From Benincasa hispida (Eukaryota; Streptophyta; Magnoliopsida; Cucurbitales; Cucurbitaceae), in assembly GCF_009727055.1 (NCBI RefSeq), contig NC_052360.1, positions 64,330,874 to 64,394,873 on the forward strand: a DNA stretch of 64,000 nt, given 5' to 3'. A model generated the notes under the pieces. It had not been told where the DNA came from, ran no database searches, and saw only the letters and a program-made list of their open reading frames with translations. Positions 56,291 through 64,000 of the stretch are shown here, piece by piece. The translations under genes were made by a program, and so were the position numbers. Within the stretch, counting starts at the first letter, position 1. Each line of letters starts with the position of its first letter.

Positions 56291-56580
56291 TTAAACTGAA
56301 ATTAAAGTGGAATCAAATTCATAATTTAAGCACCCAAAAAAAACTATGAGAAGAAGAGAAGAGTAAATGCTAATATAATTAATAATTAAATTCCAATTTG
56401 GTTATTAATTTTGTTTTTTTTTTTTTCTCATTAAGTGGCACCCAACAAACCAATAAGACTCCGTCTTTTAATTCCTTTCGATTTTTAATTATAATTAATA
56501 GAATTAAACTAAATTCTCACTAACAGCTACTTGATTGACTTTGAGTTTCTATTTAAAGCCATTGATTTTCACTACACCTG
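56291..56580 (+). repeat. Upstream duplicate of the promoter of the Pro/Gly-rich gene
   Basis: Aligns block by block with 58099-58428: TTAAACTGAAATTAAA, ATAATTTAAGCACC, GAGAAGAA, AATATAATTAATAATT, GCACCCAACAAACCA, GACTCCGTC, TTTTTAATTATAATTAATAG, TTAACAGCTA-like, and the TATA-like CTATTTAAA (56549-56557). Homology stops just before the position of the start codon. It has no gene behind it, so it is an orphan promoter copy. Confidence 0.85.
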
Positions 56581-56929
56581 GGTTAATTAAAGGAATAGAG
56601 ATGTTTTAGAACTTAATTGGATTAAAAGAGTTGTTTTCAAACTATTTAGGAAAAATGGAGGAATTTTTCTCTTTATTTGAATGTGTCTCTTGATGAAACG
56701 CATTCAACATTATTTTATTAATTTTTTTTTATTAAAGAGACGTATTTAAATAATTAAATAAAGAAAGAAAGAAAAAGAAAAGGTGAATGCGTCTCATGAA
56801 CAGACGCATTCTAACAAAGGCATTTACTTTGGTCGAAGTGCATGGACGCATTTAATAATATTTGGTGCATTTAATAGTATTTGGTCAAAGTGCATTTTCT
56901 TATTTGAATAATAAATTTGATTATAAGTA
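56581..56929. other. Spacer with GACGCATT words, probable MULE end
   Basis: GTCTCTTGATGAAACGCATT (56683), GAATGCGTCTCATGAACAGA (56785), GACGCATTCTAAC and GGACGCATTTAATAATATTT form a cluster of direct and inverted GACGCATT words. By position and style it is the terminal region of the MULE relic. A GAAA-rich microsatellite lies at 56761-56780. Confidence 0.45.
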
Positions 56930-57959
56930 CAATTTTCTTTATTCATGACCAGAATAAGATCCTCTATTACGTCTAGATCGATCATATTGAGTCACATAAT
57001 GTCCACAATTGTCACGGCCTCTTACACTTGATGGTTAGCCCTCCTCTGTAAAGTATATACCCTTACCACGATGTCGGTATGTCATGTACTGATCATGGAT
57101 CTGGATGACATGTGAAGTTTGCCCTTCTTCCATACTTGGTGTAGTAAGGGTTGTTGAAAAAAATTCAAATGTTGAGAGAGATGCCATCATGGAACTACGT
57201 GTAAAATGTCGAGTGAAGTTGCTGGATATTCATTCTGAACATTAAGTTGAATAAGAACATCCTGATGTCTTGTTGGATCACCTTATTCTTCCATTGATTG
57301 TGATCCTGACTCAGTCTTGCATACACACAGGAATGAGGGTCATTATACTGTGTAATTTCAAATTTGTCGTGTATTTTACCGCAAACAGCACGAAGTCTCC
57401 ATGTGTAATTGTTGCCATATCTTTTATACCTAACATCCCATATTGTTTTCTTCGACTCAATGACTTCAAAATTTTGATGTCGAATGATTGAATAGCTCTT
57501 CATTGCATTTTTTTAAATCCAATTTCGTATTGAATATCATCCCCTTAAGCAAGGAATCAGACCTCATATTATTGTCTCCCTCCGTTGTCGAATCGAGTAC
57601 TCGTTCAGGTCTATCTCAGTAAAAGTTTCAAGGATTTCATGAACACCATAAAATTCACCAGGTAGTTGATCTAGATCAATATCATCATCATCATCTATTT
57701 CAACTTCTTTGTCGTTTATGGCAATAGTTGGATCATAAGGCTCATCCTCCACATTTTGACTTTCCAACTCAATAGTAGTTTCAATTTCTCTCATTGAGAT
57801 TGGACTTGAGACATTGGGTTGGGATATATACGGTTTCCAAAATCCAAGCTTCCAAAAACCCAATCTAAGGAGGCTAAGATTGTGCGGTGGGGATTTGTAC
57901 GCGTTAGGGAGAAAAAAACGACTACTCATAAATTCAAGCTTCCAAAACCTGCACCACAA
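56930..57959 (-). pseudogene. MULE transposase N-terminus and PMD-type tail, second relic
   Basis: Minus-strand order: an N-terminal acidic region (NVEDEPYDPTI, EVEIDDDDDIDLDQLP); a MuDR DNA-binding domain (MKSYSIIRHQNFEVIESKK, WDVRYKRYGNNYTWRLRAVC, KFEITQYNDPHSCV); then, after a break, a tail with MEEGQTSHVIQIHDQYM and Arg/Gly-rich DRSRRNRGSYSGHE ending near 56930. No DDE catalytic core. The N-plus-tail layout parallels the relic at 13064-14204, so both may descend from one deleted element family. That the tail belongs to a PMD protein is inference. It lies between the two promoter copies. Confidence 0.7.
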
Positions 57960-58098
57960 ACATGAGCTTCAAAAATATAGACTTTCAAACCCTGTACCTC
58001 GAACACAGTCATTTGAAAGTCTCGGAAATTTGATTTCTAACCTGCACACAAAACGTCTCTTAAAAAACTTTCTTGTAGTTGAGCTCACTTTAGTGTCG

Positions 58099-58445
58099 TT
58101 AAAATGAAATTAAAACTAAACTATAAGTATGAAATTAATAATTTAAGCACCGGAAAAAGACTACGAGAAGAAAAGACAAGTAAACGCTAAATATAATTAA
58201 TAATTTATAATTATATTCCAACTTGGTTATAAATTTTGTCTTCGTCTCATTAGGTCGCACCCAACAAACCATTGACATTGAGACTCCGTCGTTTGATTCC
58301 TTTTTATTTTTAATTATAATTAATAGAATTAAACTAAATTTTCATTAACAGCTATTTGGTTGACTTTTATTTTTCCTTTGACTCTGAGTTTCTATTTAAA
58401 GTAGTTGGTTTGCACTTCGGCTACACCAATTCCACTCTACTAAAA
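58099..58445 (+). promoter_or_regulatory. Promoter and 5' leader of the Pro/Gly-rich gene
   Basis: The TATA-like box CTATTTAAA at 58392-58400 lies 46-54 bases before the ATG, giving a short leader with GGCTACACCAATTCCACTCT just upstream. The segment from 58099 to ~58428 is duplicated at 56291-56580. Because the box falls inside the longer open frame that begins at 58356, the start codon at 58446 is preferred. Confidence 0.6.
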
Positions 58446-58973
58446 ATGGAGTCTTCAACGACGTCGTTTAAAGACAATGAAAAGCCGACTGCCGCCTGTC
58501 CCACCCGAGGAACTGTATATCCTCCACCACCACACTACGGCGGCGGACACCCACCAGCAGGATACGCTCCGCCCCCGCCAATGCCGGGATACGGTGGACA
58601 TCTGTCGCCACCACCACCGTACAGCCCGTTTCCACCGCCGTACAACATTGGGCCCTACACTCCACCTCCACAACCCTACGGTTATCCACATCATCCCCCG
58701 CCACCGCCGGCTTATGGTTATGCTCCGCCGCCAGGAAATCGGCCGGCGGGGAATGCTCCAACGAAGAAAAAGAAGTCAGGGATGAGTAAAATTCTCGGAA
58801 TGGGAGCGGGGTTGGTCGGAGGGCTTTTGCTCGGCGAATTGGCGGCGGATGGTGGGGCGGTGACGCCATCGTTTGATTTATTTTCCGATCCGACAGGCGG
58901 CGGAGGACTGGATTACGATGCAAGCATGCAATCTATGTCTGATAGTATGGATTTGCTCGGTACCATTGGGTGA
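58446..58973 (+). CDS. Pro/Gly/Tyr-rich small protein with Gly-rich C-terminal segment (175 aa)
   Basis: Single-exon frame starting MESSTTSFKDNEKPTA. Residues ~20-105 are low-complexity, with repeats of PPPPHYGGG, GYAPPPPMPGYGG, PYTPPPQPYGYP and YGYAPPPGN, resembling plant XYPPX or GPRP-type proteins. Then follow a basic patch (PTKKKKSG), a Gly/Leu-rich hydrophobic stretch (MSKILGMGAGLVGGLLLGEL, ~117-136) and an acidic Gly/Ser/Asp tail ending DLLGTIG. There is no signal peptide, so it is probably not a cell-wall extensin. The hydrophobic stretch could contact membranes. The function is not known to me. GC content and codon use contrast strongly with the AT-rich surroundings, which supports a real gene. 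An in-frame upstream extension to 58356 exists but crosses the TATA-like box. Confidence 0.85.
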   Translation: MESSTTSFKDNEKPTAACPTRGTVYPPPPHYGGGHPPAGYAPPPPMPGYGGHLSPPPPYSPFPPPYNIGPYTPPPQPYGYPHHPPPPPAYGYAPPPGNRPAGNAPTKKKKSGMSKILGMGAGLVGGLLLGELAADGGAVTPSFDLFSDPTGGGGLDYDASMQSMSDSMDLLGTIG

Positions 58974-61900
58974 TATATAACAATAATATCACAGAAATTG
59001 TGCTAATTTGTTTTTCATTTTCTAATTTTCCACGTGTTATTTTCTTTTTCTAATTTTGTGTTTGTTTGTGAAAATTGGTTTACGTATTATTTACGTCAGT
59101 GTTCGTGGATGGCTGAGCTATATGTTTGTTTCTTCGTCTATGTTTGTTCAAGTTTGATATTTAAATGTGATTTTTGTATCACGTTATTAGCTCATTTCTC
59201 ACGTGTCGTAGAAAAAGAGAATTTTATTATAAATTAATATTTTTTCGGGGTATATATCAAATTTCATTCGGAACAAACTTTCAATATTGCCATTTTTAAC
59301 ACAAAGTATAGTAAAAATTGCTAATTATTCATCTATATTAATTTTAACACAAAGTATAGTAAAAACATTTGTAACTCACTAAGAAACACAAAATATGTTT
59401 TTAGTCCTAAGTTTGAAGAATACGCCTCCATTATTTGGTAAGTTATAAAAATATAATTTTGTTCTTGATAAGTTTAAGAGAGAGACAGAGAGAATCAAGA
59501 GAGATAGAGCCAAAAAAAATTGGAGATCCGTTTCTCAACTTTACATTGGGATGAAAGTATATTTAAATACACCGTCTAAAATAGATATAATTGACTTTTA
59601 CGTCTAAAAGAAACATAACTAAATAATATCTAATAATATTGTGTAAAAACTATTATATATAATTTTAAGGCTCATTTTCGAGTTGATGCGATTTTTAAAT
59701 AGTATTGTCAAACTTTCTTTTTGAAAAATCAATTGTGAAAATAAGTATAATAGTATTGGATAAATTTTAATTTTTAATAAAAAAAAACTAGCTACGGTGT
59801 TAGATAAATTAATACTAGATTAATATGATTCAATTATATGAACCGAAGTATACTTATTATTTTAATTATTTTCACATTGGAAATTAATTTATTATTATTA
59901 TTTAATATGATTTGAATTTCAACTTAACTAACCTGCTTGATAAAAGTTTAAGAAAAATAATTGTTATAAAAAAATATTGAATAAATTAAAATATGAAATA
60001 TATGTGAAAAAATATATTAATATATGAAAATATTATTATAATATAGTTATCTAAATGATTAAGAAATTAGCAGATTTTTAGTAAAACTGAATTTAAAGAT
60101 TACTATTATCAACTTTCACACATTAGTTAGAATTTAGAAAATGATTCTTGGATATTAACTAGTAAGGAATACGTGTTACACACGTTTTAATTTAAAGTTT
60201 TAAAATAAAATTTTGTATGTGTAATAAATAAATAATATTTAAACTTAGTTTCTATAATAATAAACCTTTAATGGTAGTAAAAAGATTACACCAACGTATT
60301 TTATTATAAAAAATAACTTTAAAATAAAAATCGATTTTATATGTCTATCTACTTTTCGTCTATTTATAAAATTTGTGTCTCTTGTTTTCAACTTTTCGCT
60401 ATAAAACTTCCTCATAATGTTTTTTTATTATTTCAAATTCTTTATGTTACTCTCATAACATTTTTTTTCCTTTAAATTTTTTGTTTCATTCTAACTTATT
60501 TTCTCTCTAAAATTGTTCTCATTCTCTAATTTTGTTTCTCACTTCCAATACTTTCTATTTGTCTTGCTAAATTTTTGTCTCAATAAAACTAATTTGTTTT
60601 TATGTTTTGTCATTTTTTTTTCTTGTGTGTATTTTCAAAGATATCATCAAAATTACTACTGATTTGGTACATTCTAACAAAACCTTTCAATCAAATATTA
60701 GTCTCAAAATATACTTAAGAAGACCAAGATGAGATTCAATAAATAGGAACAACACATAATAAATAAATTTTTATCACGAGCTATATAACCATATTAACTC
60801 GAAGAAATTGATGGAAGAATATGGAATTTTAGAGGGAAGTTAATGAACATACTTGTGAAGAACTTTTTGAATTTTCTTACATTCTAATAAACTTCAAGAG
60901 AACTTGAAAACCATTTGAAAGAATGTTATGATAATATATCATTATATGATACGATCACAGAAATTCGATACTTCATAGAATAGTACATGTGTTATAATTC
61001 TTAAGTTACAAATAATGAGGCGAAAATGAAGTCAAACATCAAAAGGGAAGAGGATCATGCAAGCAATATATGAAAATGCATAAATGTATCAATCACCCTA
61101 AGTGATTTAGTTTGTATTTTTTTTATATGGACACTTTTGATAGTTTTTTCAAATTTTCATATAACTTTTACGAGTCAATACATGGATCATACCCATAACA
61201 AATGGATTTATTGGATCGATGTGTCACCACCTAAAATCAATTGTACATAAGGAAGAGGTTTGTGTATTTTTCAATTTTCACCATTTGGTAAGTGAAGAGT
61301 GTAGAGTCGAGACCCCCAAGTCTAATAGTTTCCTCAAAAAACCTTCTTTTATGTTTATGTTCCTATGCACTCGGTTATTTCAACATTTAAGTTGCTTCTA
61401 CCTATATTTTTTTCATTATGTTTCTTTTATATGTGTGTGTGTCTGTGCATAAGCTATTAGTTCTCTTTGTACAGAATATTTTCAGAAATGTCTCTAGACG
61501 AGCACGAAAGATTATGAGATTGGTTCTTCCCCAATTCGTCCCTACTAAGTATAGAAGTTTAGTTAGCTCATAAATTAAAATAAGCTTAATCATTGATTTT
61601 TGTTTCTTTTTCGTTTATAGTCTGTTGAGTATCAGTAATTGTTTTTCTAGGTGGGATTTTTTTGTTAATATGGGTGTTAATGATGGAATGGAGTTTTTGT
61701 GGGTTTTGAATGCATTTCTTAAGGTAAATGTAATGATATTAGCCCTTTCTAATGCTTTTCCTTCGGTATTTTCATATAGATTTCTTTCCTTAGCAATATT
61801 AGAGAAATGTTATTCTAATATAATATTGGAAACGGCAACACCCTCATATGATAAATAGGATAGTAGCAAACGGTTTGGAAGGGAACCTACAAAACAAAAG

Positions 61901-62001
61901 CTTGTTATAGGCTGAGTGACGGAGTTCGCTCTTTCTAAGACATTTCGCGGCTCTACCCAAGTGTGCAAGCAAGTCATGAATACTGTCACATCGTTTCCAA
62001 G

Positions 62002-62041
<40 letters not shown>

Positions 62042-62280
62042 AAAAAAACTCGATTGAAAATACACCGTTACCGATTGGAACACATACCTTTCTGACTGAA
62101 TGCTCGAAAATGGAAAAAGAAGACAGAGGAGAGAGAATTGCGGGCGGGGATGGCCTAATAATATTACGCAACAATCCCCTACTTGAAAATTTAAACATAA
62201 GGAAAAACAAATTTTTCATCGAGAAGTTTCAGTCTATACAACATTGTGCATAAGCAAAGGTGTCTTATGACTTGAACATT
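58974..62280. other. Non-coding AT-rich region
   Basis: No gene supported. TTTTAACACAAAGTATAGTA occurs twice, at 59294 and 59342. 59640-60250 is very AT-rich with TTATTATTATTTAATATG-like words. A (GT)n-like TGTGTGTGTCTGTG lies at 61431-61446. The open frames at 61219-61858 show no family features. Confidence 0.5.
62004..62039. repeat. Poly-A tract, 36 bases
   Basis: Uninterrupted A run after CCAAGAT; it could be the tail of a retroposed sequence on the plus strand, but no source gene is recognisable upstream and no target duplication was found. Confidence 0.9.
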
Positions 62281-62800
62281 TATGTAGTGTAGATGATTCA
62301 GAATATACTAGAGTAACCCTTGGTTATGAATTCTATCTCTAACAACATCTCACACATAGTGTCATTAAGGTGTAGTTCGAAATCCCGTGCTTTAAGGCCT
62401 AGCATGTGTATCCCGGTTTAGTGAACACTCTAGAGAGTTAACCTAAAAACTCCATAGGAAGCGGCCCTCACTTCCACATTCACATAGGTGAGTCTTTCAA
62501 TAGTACTCCTATAGATAGGTACCCCACTTGTCATCAAGTATAGACCTCATTAAGAACAAAGTTCAACCTCTTTTATGCTTCAGTATATCATGCTCAAACT
62601 CTAAGTCATAGGAATGGAACTCTATGTTTGTTTTAGAATGATTCACTATATATCACTTGTGATCAGTTATTACCTGTTGAACCTATTTCTTGGGATCTCT
62701 AGTCTACTGGTTGGGTTTTCCTCACAGTGACTCATCTTTCTATAGGCAAGAGTCTCATCTTTTATGAGGTTCTAAAAACATCCTCTCTAGCTAGTCCTTT
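62281..62800. other. Unassigned repeat-like sequence beside the terminal LTR
   Basis: Higher complexity than its surroundings (TCCCGGTTTAGTGAACACTC, GCGGCCCTCACTTCC, GGGTTTTCCTCACAGTGACT). The style suggests internal or LTR sequence of a retroelement. No coding frame and no primer-binding site next to the LTR. Confidence 0.3.
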
Positions 62801-64000
62801 CGGAAGGAACTCTTAATCATAGTACCTACGAGCGGAAGCGGATCTTTCCAATTCATTGAGACAGAATTACCACATATACATTCCAACATATTAATATACA
62901 TTCATAATGCTAAGAGATCAAGAGATCATACCAGTTGAAGATTTCTTCTTCACAACGAGTCTAAAATCCAACCGTCTACCACGAACAATCACCACTTGAA
63001 CGAAGGAAACGAAGATGACACTACCACTCAGAGCCTTCAGTATTCTTGGAGTGAGAATCCAAAATGTGAGCTTTGTTCGAATTTGGTAGAGGGAATAAGG
63101 AAGAGAGACCGTACTTGGTTTTTCAAGCAAGTGGGAGATGAGATCGTCTATCATATAGACAAGATGCTTGATCGTTTAGGTGAAGTATACAATCGTGTAG
63201 GAAAAAGTCAACGATCGTGTAGGAAAGGGTAAGCGATTGTCTAGATCGTGTAGGAAAATGGTGAACGATCATCTAAATGATCGCGTAGGAAAAACTAGGT
63301 GATCGTCTATACAATCGTTTAGTAAATATCGGGAGCTAAACGATCGCTTAGAAAAAGGTAAACGATCGTTTAGTAAATAGCACGTGAAGGTGTAATCGGT
63401 AATCGATCGCTTAGCAATATCGTATATATAAGCAATCGTGCAGACACTATCATATAGGCACTGATTTTCTAAGCGATGACACTCTCTTTTACACAATGTC
63501 CGCGCATCTCATGCTTAACACACCGTCAGCTATTTATGTATCTCAAAGTGATCTTTCAATGCATTCATCCATTATTAGAACAGAAGAGACGCCGTCATAT
63601 TTCCTTTATAACCATCCAATGAATATGATCTCATCATATTCATAACACATAAATTAATATCATATATTAATTATAATATTTTCCTCCACTAGATATAAAT
63701 CATATTTATATTCAATTTCATCCAAATTAGTGTATCTCATACATAAAGTTAATTATATCATATTTAATTAACTCGTTCAATTATATCATATATAATCGAA
63801 CTCCCTCTTGTCAATTTGAACATTTCAAACTGACTCTCAACTTGTATCCAAGCTACTAAGGGGACCTTATGGATCTATGGCTCAAAGCTCCAACAGTATG
63901 TGAATAACTGACTAAACTCTTTAATCACGATATCCACCATCCGTTAACTGCCAAGCATCCCACTAAAGAACGATAGTTGAACTCTTCTTGCAATAGATAT
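62801..64000 (-). mobile_element. Copia LTR of the element-3 family, runs off the window
   Basis: Begins GGAAGGAACTCTTAATCATA (compare TGAAGGAACTCTTAATGAAG at 40626; the first TG is mutated). It then follows the 40626-42751 LTR: CGAGCGGAAGCGGATC, CATACCAGTTGAAGA, the CGATCG array, ATATCATATTTAATTAACT words, CTCCAACAGTATGTGAATAA. No coding sequence. The right end lies outside. Confidence 0.85.
63120..63480. repeat. CGATCG/CGTTTAG word array in the terminal LTR
   Basis: About twenty words, among them CAACGATCGTGTAGGAAA (repeated with small changes at ~20-30-base spacing), GAGCTAAACGATCGCTTAG and the perfect palindrome TAAACGATCGTTTA at about 63359-63372. It is the densest array of this family in the window. 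Confidence 0.88.

Noticed and set aside
58455..58923. Minus-strand frames of 79 and 151 codons and a plus frame of 102 codons over the Pro/Gly-rich gene
   Set aside because: Shadows of the GC-rich coding sequence; only the 175-codon frame has a sensible start, TATA position and protein-like ends.
61219..61858. Two 77-codon plus frames with Phe/Leu/Val-rich sequence
   Set aside because: No conserved motif, no promoter or splice context, AT-rich composition like the surroundings.

Overview
This window is nuclear DNA of a flowering plant, a eudicot and probably a cucurbit. The family guess rests on my recognition of the retroelement proteins and long terminal repeats (LTRs), not on a search. 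It is AT-rich and dominated by dead transposable elements. Only two intact host genes can be supported: an intronless FPF1-like gene on the minus strand (15670-16008) and a Pro/Gly/Tyr-rich small protein gene on the plus strand (58446-58973). I see no tRNA or rRNA gene good enough to call and no CRISPR array. One N at 12318 sits beside a suspicious homopolymer palindrome.

Layout. 1-5556: a decayed minus-strand LTR element (LTR copies at 1-~500 and 5285-5556, primer-binding site 5271-5282), split by a 2918-bp solo LTR (652-3569) with a GTAAT target duplication. 5602-6500: broken Ty3/gypsy gag. 7541-10761: CACTA (En/Spm) relic with a Transposase_24-type pseudogene, subterminal GACGGT repeats and a CACTA terminus. 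12529-15139: Mutator-like relic whose transposase is fused by deletion to a plant-mobile-domain (PMD) tail. 15670-16008: FPF1-like gene. 16009-24400: non-coding DNA with tRNA-like SINE heads, MITE-like pieces and an LTR-like block with a 29-bp minisatellite.

24412-56000 is a nest of retroelements. A plus-strand copia fragment is followed by a second plus-strand copia (26566-32992) whose gag is split by a 2.7-kb insert. A gypsy LTR (33303-~36095) comes next, then a nearly full-length minus-strand copia (36132-48240). That copia is interrupted by a clean 1950-bp solo LTR (AATCT target duplication) and a second LTR. To its right is a minus-strand gypsy (48241-54753), interrupted by an LTR that itself carries another solo LTR. 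A ~1-kb foldback element (54754-55770) closes the nest.

56291-58973: the upstream region of the Pro/Gly-rich gene occurs twice, with a second Mutator/PMD relic between the copies. The rest of the window is non-coding and ends inside another copia LTR. The elements are inactivated by stops, frameshifts, deletions and lost catalytic residues. The main biological interest is in nested insertion boundaries, LTR-embedded short-word arrays, the foldback element and the duplicated promoter.
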